Assembly (NCBI RefSeq): GCF_047971185.1
Contig: NZ_JBKDZH010000058.1
Coordinates: forward strand, 47,891 to 111,890
Direction: 5' to 3'
From: Kluyvera sp047971185
Lineage (GTDB): Bacteria > Pseudomonadota > Gammaproteobacteria > Enterobacterales > Enterobacteriaceae
Length of the DNA: 64,000 nucleotides
The position numbers were made by a program, and so were the translations under genes. Position 1 is the stretch's first letter. Each line of letters opens with the position of its first letter. Under the pieces are notes generated by a model. The model searched no databases. It worked only from the letters and a program-made list of their open reading frames with translations, and was not told the DNA's origin. Below, one piece after another: positions 40,844 through 49,475 of the stretch.

Positions 40844-41932
40844 CTATTTACTTTCCATCACCGCCTTCTGCGCCACCACCGCCGCCTTCTGCTGCATGCG
40901 GTTTTGCATCTGGTCGATAATCACCGCCACGATAATCACGATGCCTTTAATCACCATCTGCCAGAACTCGCTGACGCCCATCATCACCAGCCCGTCGGCG
41001 AGAAAACCGATCACAAACGCGCCGATAAGGGTGCCGAGGATGGTGCCGCGACCGCCGGCGAGCGAGGTGCCGCCGAGTACTACGGCGGCAATGGCGTTCA
41101 TTTCAAAGGCGGTGCCGTTGGCCGGGTGGCTTGCCAGCAGCTGGGCGGAGACCACAATCCCGGCGATGGCCGCGCAGAAGCCGGAAAGCGTATAGACCAG
41201 CACTTTGACCTGCTTGACCTTCACGCCGGAGAGTTCCGCCGCGCGCTCGTTATCGCCAATGGCGTACACGTGGCGGCCAAAGGGCAGGCGGCGGGCGATA
41301 TAGGCGATGACCAGCGCCAGCACGATCATCAGCCAGATGGCCCACGGAATACCGAGCAGCGAACCGGCGCCAATCTCGTCAAAGCCGGTATTACCCAGCT
41401 GTGGATTGCCGGAAAGACCCGGGAAGGTTTGCCCATCCGAGGTCAGCATCGCCGCGCCGCGTAGCACGTACATGGTGCCGAGGGTGCAGATAAACGGCGC
41501 GACGTTATAGCGGGTGATAATCCAGCCGTTCACCGCGCCGATGAGCGCGCCAATCACCAGCACAATCGGCACAATCAGCCAGACGCTGGGGAAGATGGCG
41601 ATGCCGAACATCGGCAGCACGATGCCTTTGGTAATCAGCCACCCGGCTATCATCCCGCACAGCCCGAGGGTGGCACCGATGGAGAGGTCGATACCGGCGG
41701 TGATGATCACAAACGTAATGCCCAGCGCCAGGAACGCGTTGATGGCGATATGTTTAATCATAATTACCATGCTGCCCGCCGATAAAAAGCCCGGCACGGT
41801 AATGGTGAAAAAGCCGACGATCAGGAACAGCGCGATAAAGGTACGCAGCTTCAGCAGAAGCAGCAGAATGTTTTCACGGGACAGCGAAGCCCCGCCGCGC
41901 GGCGTTAACGCGACAGATTGAGTCGTTTTCAT
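40844..41932 (-). CDS. Sugar ABC transporter permease (RbsC/XylH-type)
   Basis: The protein has 362 residues from the ATG at 41932, just after the ATPase stop (AGGGG about 8 nt upstream). It has eight to ten hydrophobic segments and the BPD_transp_2 features AGIDLSIGATLGLCGMIAG, YNVAPFICTLGTMYVLRGAAML and VLGGTSLAGGRGTILGTLIGA, where the last holds the ATPase-coupling loop. It forms the channel of a pentose/hexose importer with the three genes upstream. It is last in the operon before a strong terminator. Confidence 0.92.
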   Translation of the reverse strand: MKTTQSVALTPRGGASLSRENILLLLLKLRTFIALFLIVGFFTITVPGFLSAGSMVIMIKHIAINAFLALGITFVIITAGIDLSIGATLGLCGMIAGWLITKGIVLPMFGIAIFPSVWLIVPIVLVIGALIGAVNGWIITRYNVAPFICTLGTMYVLRGAAMLTSDGQTFPGLSGNPQLGNTGFDEIGAGSLLGIPWAIWLMIVLALVIAYIARRLPFGRHVYAIGDNERAAELSGVKVKQVKVLVYTLSGFCAAIAGIVVSAQLLASHPANGTAFEMNAIAAVVLGGTSLAGGRGTILGTLIGAFVIGFLADGLVMMGVSEFWQMVIKGIVIIVAVIIDQMQNRMQQKAAVVAQKAVMESK

Positions 41933-41933
41933 C

Positions 41934-43460
41934 TTAAAACCCCTGAGCACTTGCTGAAACCAGCGCCGATTCCTCAGCCCGTTCACGGGCGATGTCTGCC
42001 GTCAGCTTGCCGCCAGACATCACCAGGATACGGTCGGAAACCGCCATAATTTCTTTTAAATCCGACGTGGAGAAGACCACGGCGATCCCCTGCTGCGAAA
42101 GCTGCACCATCATGCGAAACACGTCGGCCTTCGCCCCGATATCGATGCCGCGCGTCGGTTCATCGAGGAACAGCACCTTCGGGTTGGTTAACAACGAGCG
42201 GCCAATCACCACCTTTTGCTGGTTGCCGCCGCTGAGCGCCTGAATTTCCACCTCCGGCGACGACACCTTAATCGAGAGGTTGCCAATGGTGCTGGCCACC
42301 ACCGCGTTTTCCTCTCCGTTGGCGATGGTCAGCCCGCGCCGCAGCCGCCGCCAGAGGCTGGCGATCGTCAGGTTATTGGCGACTGACGAGATGGGGAAAA
42401 TACCGGTCCGTTTACGGTCTTCCGGCACCAGGCTCATCCCCATACGGATGCGTTCGGCGGGCGTTAAGCGCTGCGGCACCGGCTTGCTGTCGAGCCACAG
42501 TTTGCCGAGGTAGTTGCGCTCCGTGCCGAGCATGCACTCAAACAGCTCGGTACGGCCCGCGCCCATCAGCCCGTAAATGCCGACAATTTCCCCCGCGTGA
42601 ACTTTAAAGCTCACGTCGTTAACCACCGTGTTTCCGGCGGCGTTGACGCAGGTGATATTCTCCGCTTCCAGCAGCGGCGGCCCGAAGATACGCCCCGGTT
42701 CAAGGAAGTTGCTGACCGGATCGCTGCCGAGCATTTCGCGCACGATCCACGGCACGTCGATATCGGCTACCCGGGCCTCCGACTGGAATCTGCCGTCGCG
42801 CAGAATGGTGATCATGTCGCCAATCGCCATCAGCTCTTCCAGACGGTGGGAAATATAGATAATCGACACCCCCTGGCGGGTCAGCTCGCGAATCACGCGA
42901 AACAGAATTTCCACCTCGGTTTTACTCAGCGCGGAGGTGGGTTCGTCGAGAATCAGGATATCGGCGTTTTCCGCCAGCGCTTTGGCTATCTCTACCAGCT
43001 GCTGCTGGCCGACCTTCAGGTTGCCCACCAGTTCGCGCGGGGAAATGGGCTGATCGAGACGTTGCAGCAGCTCGGCGGCGCGGCGTTCCTGCTCGGCTTC
43101 GTTAATCGGCGCAACCCCGTTTTGCAGCTCGCGGCCGAGAAAAATATTCTCCGCCACGTTCAGGTTTTCAAACAGGTTCAGCTCCTGATGCACCATGCCG
43201 ATGCCGTGCGCCGCGGCTTCACGGGTGCTGGAGAAATGGACCGGTTTACCGTTAAGCACCATTTCGCCACGGCTGGGCTGCTGCACGCCGGCGAGAATTT
43301 TCATCAGCGTCGACTTGCCCGCGCCGTTCTCACCGATAATCACATTGACCTTGCCGCGCCAGACGTTGTAATCCACGTTATCCAGCGCGATGGTGCCGGG
43401 GAAAAGCATCGAAATACCGCGGGCGCGCAGGATGATGTCATCAGCAGAAGGGTTGCTCAT
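41934..43460 (-). CDS. Sugar ABC transporter ATPase (RbsA-type, two nucleotide-binding domains)
   Basis: The protein has 508 residues from the ATG at 43460, which overlaps the DUF2291 stop by one base; a GTG at 43463 is possible. The first ABC domain has Walker A GENGAGKSTLMK, signature VGQQQLVEIAKAL and Walker B ILILDEPTSAL. The second has the altered Walker A region GLMGAGRTELFE, signature LSGGNQQKVVIGRSL and VLFLDEPTRGIDIGAK. This double-domain form is typical of RbsA/XylG-type importers. It powers uptake with the permease and binding protein of the same operon. Confidence 0.93.
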   Translation of the reverse strand: MSNPSADDIILRARGISMLFPGTIALDNVDYNVWRGKVNVIIGENGAGKSTLMKILAGVQQPSRGEMVLNGKPVHFSSTREAAAHGIGMVHQELNLFENLNVAENIFLGRELQNGVAPINEAEQERRAAELLQRLDQPISPRELVGNLKVGQQQLVEIAKALAENADILILDEPTSALSKTEVEILFRVIRELTRQGVSIIYISHRLEELMAIGDMITILRDGRFQSEARVADIDVPWIVREMLGSDPVSNFLEPGRIFGPPLLEAENITCVNAAGNTVVNDVSFKVHAGEIVGIYGLMGAGRTELFECMLGTERNYLGKLWLDSKPVPQRLTPAERIRMGMSLVPEDRKRTGIFPISSVANNLTIASLWRRLRRGLTIANGEENAVVASTIGNLSIKVSSPEVEIQALSGGNQQKVVIGRSLLTNPKVLFLDEPTRGIDIGAKADVFRMMVQLSQQGIAVVFSTSDLKEIMAVSDRILVMSGGKLTADIARERAEESALVSASAQGF

Positions 43461-44068
43461 CACTGTGTCTCCTGTTTCAGTTCCAGCGCCGCCGCATCCT
43501 GCGCTTTGCCGTTAATTAAGGTGACGGCAAACAGGACCTCGACCGGCTTGCCGACCCAGCTGGCGTCGATTTTCGGCAGCTGTTTTATCGCTTCGCGGTG
43601 ATAGGCGCGCGACAGCTGGGCGAACTGGACCTGGTTGGTGAAATCTTCAAACTTAAAGCCGGTGGCGTCGCGAATGGCGTTGCCGCGCATCACCGGCCCG
43701 ACCTGAATGGTCAGCGGCTGGCCGTTCAGGCTGACCGTCAGCTTCTGTTCGCGCTCGTTGCTGACGTCGACGGCGGTCACGTCGCTGGTCAATTGAACAA
43801 ACACGCTGTCCGGCGTACTCCCGGCCGCCTGCCGACGGGTGTCCAGCGCGCCGGCATCCAGCGCATGCTGGTGAGCGGCATCCATGACACGAGATTTCCA
43901 GGTTTGTTGCGCGATCTGCTGTGGCGTCAGGTTGTCGAAACTGGCTTTGGCATTCGGGTCGGCAGGCAGAATAGGCTTGCCGTTTTCGTCCAGATCCACC
44001 ACCGTGCAGGCCGTCAGCAACAGGGCGGCGCAGCACGCGGCTACGGCACCCCATTGTTTTAAGGGCAT
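43460..44068 (-). CDS. DUF2291 lipoprotein of the ABC operon
   Basis: This 202-residue protein has a lipoprotein signal peptide with lipobox LLTAC (Cys at 21). The mature part is TVVDLDENGKPI... with strands such as KLTVSLNGQPLTIQVGPVMRGNAIRD and KPVEVLFAVTLINGKAQD. This is the DUF2291 family, repeatedly encoded within sugar ABC operons but with unknown function. It lies between the binding protein (11 nt away) and ATPase (1-base overlap), so it is an integral part of the transport operon, perhaps helping substrate delivery or assembly. Confidence 0.8.
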   Translation of the reverse strand: MPLKQWGAVAACCAALLLTACTVVDLDENGKPILPADPNAKASFDNLTPQQIAQQTWKSRVMDAAHQHALDAGALDTRRQAAGSTPDSVFVQLTSDVTAVDVSNEREQKLTVSLNGQPLTIQVGPVMRGNAIRDATGFKFEDFTNQVQFAQLSRAYHREAIKQLPKIDASWVGKPVEVLFAVTLINGKAQDAAALELKQETQ

Positions 44069-44079
44069 AACGTCTCCGG

Positions 44080-45021
44080 TTACTCGCTGAGGTTGAACAT
44101 GTTGAGTTTGCGGGCGTTAGCGTCGTCAATCAGGATGCAGTCCATCAGCTGCTTCTCCTCTTTCTGCGCTTTGCCGTTTTTCAGGTAATAGTCCGCCTGC
44201 TCGACGGCCATCTGCGCCTGCTTCCAGCCGGGTTGCAGGACAGTGGCTTTAATATTGCCCTTATTGATGATGGAGTCGCGGGTGTAGTCACTACCGTCGA
44301 AGCCGACCACAATCACGTCTTTTTTACCGGCCGCCTTCAGCGCCGCTTCCGCGCCCAGCGCCATGGTGTCGTTACCGGAGATCACGCCGACGATATCCGG
44401 GTTGGTTTGCAGGATGGCTTCCATGCGGGTGAAGGCTTCGGTCTGGCTCCAGTTGGCGGTTTGCTGCGCCACCATTTTCATGTCGCTGTAATCGTCCAGC
44501 ACGTCGTGGTAGCCCTGCGAGCGGACGCTAGCGTTGGTATCCGACTGACGGCCCAGCAGCTCGACGTACTTGCCTTTGCCGTTAAGCAGTTTGGCGAACT
44601 TCTCTGCGCCAAGCTGCGCGCCCTGATAGTTGTTGGAGACAATTTGCGCCACGGCAACGCCGGTTTTATTGATTTCACGATCGATCAGAAACGCCGGCAC
44701 GCCCGCCGCTTTGGCTTTCTCCAGCGGCCCGACGGTGGCATCGGCCCCGGCGTTATCGAGGATAATCGCCTTGGCCTTACGGGCAATGGCGGTTTCGATA
44801 AGCTGGTTCTGCTTATTCACATCATCATCATGCGAGGCAATCAGCGTGGTATAGCCCAGCTCTTTGGCTTTCGCCGCCGCCCCGTCGGCTTCGGCTTTAA
44901 AGAACGGGTTGTCGTGGGAGGGAGTAATAATGGCGATCAGCCCGTTATCGGCGGCAAACAGCGAACCGGAGACGGCGATCGTTGAGGCGAGTAGGGCAGA
45001 CTTCACAAAGTTAGCTTTCAT
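44080..45021 (-). CDS. Sugar ABC transporter periplasmic binding protein (RbsB-type)
   Basis: The protein has 313 residues from the ATG at 45021 (GGAG upstream). The signal peptide covers about 1-23 (ending SLFA before ADNG). It is a Peripla_BP_4 fold protein: IAIITPSHDNPFFKAEADGAAAKAKELGY, DNAGADATVGPLEKAKAAGVPAFLIDREI, VGVISGNDTMALGAEAALKAAG and VIVVGFDGSDYTRDSI. It is similar to ribose-binding protein. The only D-apiose-binding proteins known are ABC binding proteins of this general type. It is first in a four-gene operon, with a 33-bp element 14 bases upstream. Confidence 0.9.
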   Translation of the reverse strand: MKANFVKSALLASTIAVSGSLFAADNGLIAIITPSHDNPFFKAEADGAAAKAKELGYTTLIASHDDDVNKQNQLIETAIARKAKAIILDNAGADATVGPLEKAKAAGVPAFLIDREINKTGVAVAQIVSNNYQGAQLGAEKFAKLLNGKGKYVELLGRQSDTNASVRSQGYHDVLDDYSDMKMVAQQTANWSQTEAFTRMEAILQTNPDIVGVISGNDTMALGAEAALKAAGKKDVIVVGFDGSDYTRDSIINKGNIKATVLQPGWKQAQMAVEQADYYLKNGKAQKEEKQLMDCILIDDANARKLNMFNLSE

Positions 45022-45034
45022 CGTTTTCTCCACA

Positions 45035-45067
45035 TTGAATATATATTCAATAATGATTTATTATTCA
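45035..45067 (-). promoter_or_regulatory. 33-bp composite element, copy e (ABC importer promoter)
   Basis: This is the best copy: the perfect 16-base palindrome TTGAATATATATTCAA (45035-45050) is followed by TGATTTATTATTCA (45054-45067). It ties the ABC importer to the transketolase operon about 15 kb away. Confidence 0.82.
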
Positions 45068-45123
45068 TGTTAACGATAAGGCTGAGTTGTAGAACTGTCT
45101 ACGTTTTACGCAGTTAATTTCTT

Positions 45124-45142
45124 AAAAGGAGAAAAGGATCAC
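45124..45142. promoter_or_regulatory. Shared box with CRP-like half site, overlapping the entD stop
   Basis: AAAAGGAGAAAAGGATCAC matches 30882-30900 at 18 of 19 bases. It lies about 57 bases from the end of copy e. Its last bases overlap the entD stop codon (45139-45141), so part of the match could be chance. Confidence 0.45.
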
Positions 45143-45786
45143 GCTTCGTTGAGCGGGAGAGTGCAGGTGATGACGTGCGGGCCGTTGATTAACCCATTGA
45201 TGGAAATCACGCTATTTGCAAGGGCGGGAGCAAAGCGAGCGGTAAAACGCAGGCGTAGCGTGCTGGCATCGAGCGACACCACCTGGGCGCTGTGAAATCC
45301 GGGCAGGCCGTTGGTCTGCGCAGAGTAGGCCTTAAAGGCGCTCTCTTTGGCCGAGAAGGCCAGCGTGAGCGCCAGCGGGAACGGCAGCGCGCTGTGGCGC
45401 AGTACGGCACGTTCCTCTTCGTTGGCAATCTCGTGCGCCAGCGCTTCGGCGAGCCGGGGCGAAAAAACCGCTTCAATATCAATGCCGACCGGGGTACGGG
45501 CGACGATAGCGATGGCCGTGTTACCGCAGTGGCTGATGCTGCCATAAAGGCCGTCGGGCCAAATTGGCTGGCGATTCTCGCCGATTCCCGGCACCGCTGT
45601 TTCGCCAAACCCGCGCAGCGCGTGAACGGCGGCAATACGTCCGGCGAGGTGCTCGGTCTGGCGTTTTTTCCCCGCGTGGGCCAGCCGTTGATGGTGAGGC
45701 AGCCACAGCAGATCGCCGGGGGTAAAGGTGTCGGGTTCAAAATCAATACGCTGGATCGCGTGAAGGGTGCTGTGATGGGTGCGCAT
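45139..45786 (-). CDS. entD: Enterobactin synthase phosphopantetheinyl transferase (EntD)
   Basis: This 215-residue protein has the PPTase motifs SISHCGNTAIAIV, VGIDIEAVFSPR (Mg ligands) and LALTLAFSAKESAFKAY (Lys and Glu of the active site). EntD attaches phosphopantetheine to the carrier domains of EntB and EntF. It is encoded downstream of fepA, as in E. coli, with a GC-rich hairpin in the 47-base gap; AGGAG lies 5 nt before the ATG. Confidence 0.94.
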   Translation of the reverse strand: MRTHHSTLHAIQRIDFEPDTFTPGDLLWLPHHQRLAHAGKKRQTEHLAGRIAAVHALRGFGETAVPGIGENRQPIWPDGLYGSISHCGNTAIAIVARTPVGIDIEAVFSPRLAEALAHEIANEEERAVLRHSALPFPLALTLAFSAKESAFKAYSAQTNGLPGFHSAQVVSLDASTLRLRFTARFAPALANSVISINGLINGPHVITCTLPLNEA

Positions 45787-45801
45787 AGGGCTCCTGAAGA
45801 A

Positions 45802-45823
45802 CCCTCTCCCGGGTGGGAGAGGG
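45802..45823. terminator. GC-rich hairpin between fepA and entD
   Basis: CCCTCTCCC (45802-45810) and GGGAGAGGG (45815-45823) form a 9-bp stem with a 4-base loop. It belongs to the same dispersed repeat family found elsewhere in the window. It may attenuate entD relative to fepA. Confidence 0.6.
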
Positions 45824-45833
45824 GCACATTTTA

Positions 45834-48059
45834 TCAGAAGTGGGTGTTGATGCCCATGTACCAGGTACGACCGGATTCGTTATAGGTCTCAGCGCCTGCG
45901 CCGTACATATAACCGGTGGTGGTGCCGGTGGTCTGGGCGTTACCCGCGCGCCAGTGACGTTTATCGAAGATGTTGTCCACGCCGCCGGTCAGGCTAACGT
46001 ACTTGGTCACATCCCAGGTCGCGCTCAGGCCAACGATGCTGTACGGGCTGACTTCGTTGGTTTCACTGCCGGTGACCGGCTGACCTTTGTAGTTATACTT
46101 CTTCGGCTGCTGCTTGCCATACCAGGTAAAGGTCGACTGAACGGAGACGTCTTCCTGAATCTGCCAGCTCAGCGTAGAGTTCAGCGTGTACTCCGGGATA
46201 ATCGACAGACGATCGCCGGTGGTTTTGTTTTTGCTTTGCAGCATGTAGGTGATGTTGTTGGTCCAGTTCACCGTCTCGCTCACCGGCACGTTCAACGTCC
46301 CTTCCAGGCCTTCTACCACCGCTTTGGGTACGTTTTCCCATTTGTAGAGATCGGTACCGTTGCTGTTGGTGTAGACCGGAGAATAACCGGCTTCAATCTT
46401 GTTGCGGTAATCGTTGCGGAACCAGGTCGCACCGGCCAGCCAGCCGTCGCGCTTGAACTCCAGACCAATCTCTTTGTTGATGCTGGTCTCGGCCTTCAGG
46501 TCGTCGTTACCCTGCAGATAGCAGCCGGATTTGCTGGCGTAGCAGCCCTGGCCTTTACTGTACAGAATGTAGTTCGGGTTGGTTTGATACAGGCTTGGCG
46601 CTTTATAAGCACGGGCGATACCCATCTTCAGCGTGAAGTCATCCCACAGGCCCTGCGACAGGTTTAACGATGGGCTCCAGTTGTCGCCAACGACGCTGTG
46701 ATGATCGAAACGCAGCGCCGGCGTCAGCATGGTGGTGTCGGTCAACTCCATGTTGTTTTCAGCAAACAGCGAGAAGATTTCCGCCTGCGAATAAGGGCTG
46801 CGGTCGGTGCTGCTGTAGCCTGGGATATCGCCGCCCATGAAGGTCTGGGTGTTGGAGGCCTTATCCTTCATCCGCTGCTGGTTCCATTCGGTACCGAGCG
46901 TCAGGTTCTGATTGACCAGATAATCAAACGGCAGGTTGATTTCGCTGTGCAGCATCACGTCCGACAGGTCGGTATCGGAGAACAGGTTACTGTTGAAGAT
47001 CCCTTCGGTGCCGCCCGCCAGACCTTCGCCCTTACGGGAGTTGCGGGTGTGCTCGTACTGCGCCCAGTTGCTGGTGGTAATCCCGTTATCCCAACCGCCG
47101 TTCCAGGTAACGGAATAGGTGTTGCGATACAGACGGTTGGTTTCTTTACCGTAGTTCTCTTTCACCAGATCGTTGGTATTGGTGTTCTGGGTATCGCCGG
47201 CGTACAGGTTACCCTGGCGGCTGTAGCCCGCTTCAAACTCCAGCGACTGCATTGGCGCGAAGTCCCAGCGCACGAGGCCGTTGATGTTTTTGTTCTCGAC
47301 GCCTTCGCGACCGGCGGGCAGGGTATCCTGATAAATGTCGGTACGCTCGGACTGATGGCCCTGGTTAATATCCCAGGCGTCGGCCTGCGTTTTGTCGAGG
47401 TTACCGTACAGGCGGAAGCTGAACGCATCGCCCAGCGGGCCGGTCAGGCTGAAATCGGTGCGCTTGGTGGAGCCTTCGTCTTTATGCTCCGGCGCGTTCA
47501 TGTAGGCGTTCCACGAGCCGTGCCATTCTTTCTCGCTTTTTTTGGTGATGATGTTCACCACGCCGCCCGCCGCGCCGTTACCATAGCGTGCCGCCGCCGG
47601 GCCGCGAATCACTTCAATGCGCTCAATCATTTCCGGCGGTACCCAGCTGGTATCACCACGGGTATCACGCTCGCCGCGCCAGCCCAGACGGATGGAGTTA
47701 CGGCTGGTCACCGGCTTACCGTCGACCAGAATCAGGGTGTTTTCCGGACCCATGCCGCGAATGTCGATCTGGCGGTTATTGCCGCGCTGGCCGCTGGTGG
47801 AGTTACCGGTCAGGTTCACACCCGGCATGGTGCGGATAATTTCGGAGACGTCGCGCGCCGGTGGGCGCTTGCGGATTTCATCGGCGGTGATGGTCGAAAC
47901 GCCCGGCGCCTGCAGGTTCTGCTCGGCGGCGGTGACGACCATGGTTTCGCCATTCACGTCGGTCTTGCTGCTGTCCGTGTCGGCGGCGAAGGCCGGAGCG
48001 GCCATGCCATAGATACCCAAATTGACCAGGAGGGCCAGGGATTTGATTTTATTATTCAT
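45834..48059 (-). CDS. fepA: Ferric enterobactin TonB-dependent receptor (FepA)
   Basis: The protein has 741 residues from the ATG at 48059 (AGGA 8 nt upstream). The signal peptide ends PAFA before ADTDSS. The TonB box is ETMVVTAAE (about residue 38), and the plug domain has NRQIDIRGMGPENTLILVDGKPV. A 22-strand barrel ends in the aromatic C-terminus GINTHF. It imports ferric enterobactin across the outer membrane. It is divergent from fes, and the shared region holds Fur-box-like sequence. Confidence 0.95.
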   Translation of the reverse strand: MNNKIKSLALLVNLGIYGMAAPAFAADTDSSKTDVNGETMVVTAAEQNLQAPGVSTITADEIRKRPPARDVSEIIRTMPGVNLTGNSTSGQRGNNRQIDIRGMGPENTLILVDGKPVTSRNSIRLGWRGERDTRGDTSWVPPEMIERIEVIRGPAAARYGNGAAGGVVNIITKKSEKEWHGSWNAYMNAPEHKDEGSTKRTDFSLTGPLGDAFSFRLYGNLDKTQADAWDINQGHQSERTDIYQDTLPAGREGVENKNINGLVRWDFAPMQSLEFEAGYSRQGNLYAGDTQNTNTNDLVKENYGKETNRLYRNTYSVTWNGGWDNGITTSNWAQYEHTRNSRKGEGLAGGTEGIFNSNLFSDTDLSDVMLHSEINLPFDYLVNQNLTLGTEWNQQRMKDKASNTQTFMGGDIPGYSSTDRSPYSQAEIFSLFAENNMELTDTTMLTPALRFDHHSVVGDNWSPSLNLSQGLWDDFTLKMGIARAYKAPSLYQTNPNYILYSKGQGCYASKSGCYLQGNDDLKAETSINKEIGLEFKRDGWLAGATWFRNDYRNKIEAGYSPVYTNSNGTDLYKWENVPKAVVEGLEGTLNVPVSETVNWTNNITYMLQSKNKTTGDRLSIIPEYTLNSTLSWQIQEDVSVQSTFTWYGKQQPKKYNYKGQPVTGSETNEVSPYSIVGLSATWDVTKYVSLTGGVDNIFDKRHWRAGNAQTTGTTTGYMYGAGAETYNESGRTWYMGINTHF

Positions 48060-48170
48060 TGTGTGTCCTGCTTTTCGTCGCCGAGGTCTCGTACAGCTCC
48101 ATCCCAAAGGGAGAGACTCGGCATGGTTATATGCCTAAAGCATGTGAAAGTTGCGCGCCAATACGCTATT

Positions 48171-48201
48171 GCAAATGCAAATAGTTATCAATAATATTAT
48201 C
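48171..48201. promoter_or_regulatory. Fur-box-like region between fepA and fes
   Basis: Bases 48171-48189 match the 19-base Fur consensus GATAATGATAATCATTATC at 13 positions by my count. An overlapping window, 48183-48201, matches at 11. This is the expected place for iron control of both divergent operons. Confidence 0.65.
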
Positions 48202-48254
48202 AATAAATTTTCATATGTAACAACAAATTCCACAATAAACATGGGGTTAACGTA

Positions 48255-49460
48255 GTGGAGAAGTTAGCGACAGGAAGTGATGCCTGGTGGTCAACGATAA
48301 AAGGACCACAATATCAACGCGTTAACGATCGCTATCAGGTGACTTTCTGGTGGCGCGACCCGGCAGGAAGTGAAGTCACTTCGCCGATTCGGCGGGTGTG
48401 GATTTACATTACCGGCGTGACCGATCACCACCACAACTCGGCGCCGCAAACGCTGCAACGGATTGCCCACACCGATGCGTGGTGCTGGACAACCACGCTG
48501 CCGCCGACCTGGCGCGGCAGCTACTGCTTCGTGCCGTCCGTGCGCGAGGATGATTTTTCCCCGGAGATTTTCACCGCGAGCGAACCGGACCGCATGCTGC
48601 TGCGCGAGGGCTGGCGCAAGCTGCTGCCGCAGGTGATAGCCGATCCGCGCAATCCACAGAGCTGGAAGGGCGGGCGCGGCCATGCGGTATCGGCGCTGGA
48701 AATGCCGCAGGCGCCGGAACAGCCCGGCTGGTCAACGCCCGCCGAACGCTGGAATGCGCCGCAGTGCATCACCTGGCGCAGCGCGCGCCTCGGTAACCAG
48801 CGGCGAGTATGGATTTTTACCCCCGGCGAGGCCTGCGACGGCCAGCGCCCGCTGGCGGTGCTGCTTGATGGCCAGTTCTGGGCGGAAAGCATGCCGGTAT
48901 GGCCTGCGCTGACGGCGTTAACCGCAGAGGGCAAACTCCCACCGGCGGTGTACGTGCTGATTGATGCCATCGACAACGCTCACCGCAGTGCTGAACTGCC
49001 GTGTAACCCGGATTTCTGGCTGGCGGTGCAGCACGAGCTGCTGCCGCAGGTGCAGGCGATAGCGCCGTTCAGCGACCGCGCCGATCGTACCGTAGTCGCC
49101 GGACAAAGCTTCGGCGGCCTCTCCTCGCTGTACGCGGGGCTGCTCTGGCCAGCGCGTTTTGGCTGTGTGCTGAGCCAGTCCGGTTCCTACTGGTGGCCGC
49201 ACCGCGGCGGGCGGCAGACCGGCGTCATCATCGAACAACTCCAGCGCGGCGAACTTCAGCCGCACGGGCTGCGCATCGTGCTCGAAGCCGGTACGCGAGA
49301 GCCGATCATTTTTCGCGCCAATCAGGCGCTTTTTACCCAACTACAGCACACACAGCTGCCGATTTTCTGGCGTCAGGTTGACGGCGGACATGATGCGCTT
49401 TGCTGGCGCGGCGGCTTGACCGCCGGTCTGATGACCCTGTGGGGCAGCGAGCGCGATTAA
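48255..49460 (+). CDS. fes: Enterochelin esterase (Fes)
   Basis: This 401-residue protein starts with GTG at 48255; the nearby ATG at 48241 runs into a stop at once. The N-terminal domain has WWSTIKGP...VTFWWRDPAGSE and VWIYITGVTDHHHNS. The alpha/beta hydrolase domain has VVAGQSFGGLSSLYAGL (nucleophile Ser), DGGHDALCWRGGL (catalytic His) and RIVLEAGTREP. It hydrolyses ferric enterobactin in the cytoplasm to free the iron. It is first in fes-ybdZ-entF. Confidence 0.94.
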   Translation: MEKLATGSDAWWSTIKGPQYQRVNDRYQVTFWWRDPAGSEVTSPIRRVWIYITGVTDHHHNSAPQTLQRIAHTDAWCWTTTLPPTWRGSYCFVPSVREDDFSPEIFTASEPDRMLLREGWRKLLPQVIADPRNPQSWKGGRGHAVSALEMPQAPEQPGWSTPAERWNAPQCITWRSARLGNQRRVWIFTPGEACDGQRPLAVLLDGQFWAESMPVWPALTALTAEGKLPPAVYVLIDAIDNAHRSAELPCNPDFWLAVQHELLPQVQAIAPFSDRADRTVVAGQSFGGLSSLYAGLLWPARFGCVLSQSGSYWWPHRGGRQTGVIIEQLQRGELQPHGLRIVLEAGTREPIIFRANQALFTQLQHTQLPIFWRQVDGGHDALCWRGGLTAGLMTLWGSERD

Positions 49461-49475
49461 CGACAGGAGTTTGGT

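Noticed and set aside
40844..45021. The ribose operon rbsACB
   Set aside because: No rbsD, rbsK or rbsR is present, a DUF2291 gene is included, and the promoter shares its operator with the transketolase block.
46698..48194. A 498-codon open frame opposite fepA
   Set aside because: It is a mirror of the FepA reading frame in low-stop GC-rich sequence, with no ribosome site or family resemblance.
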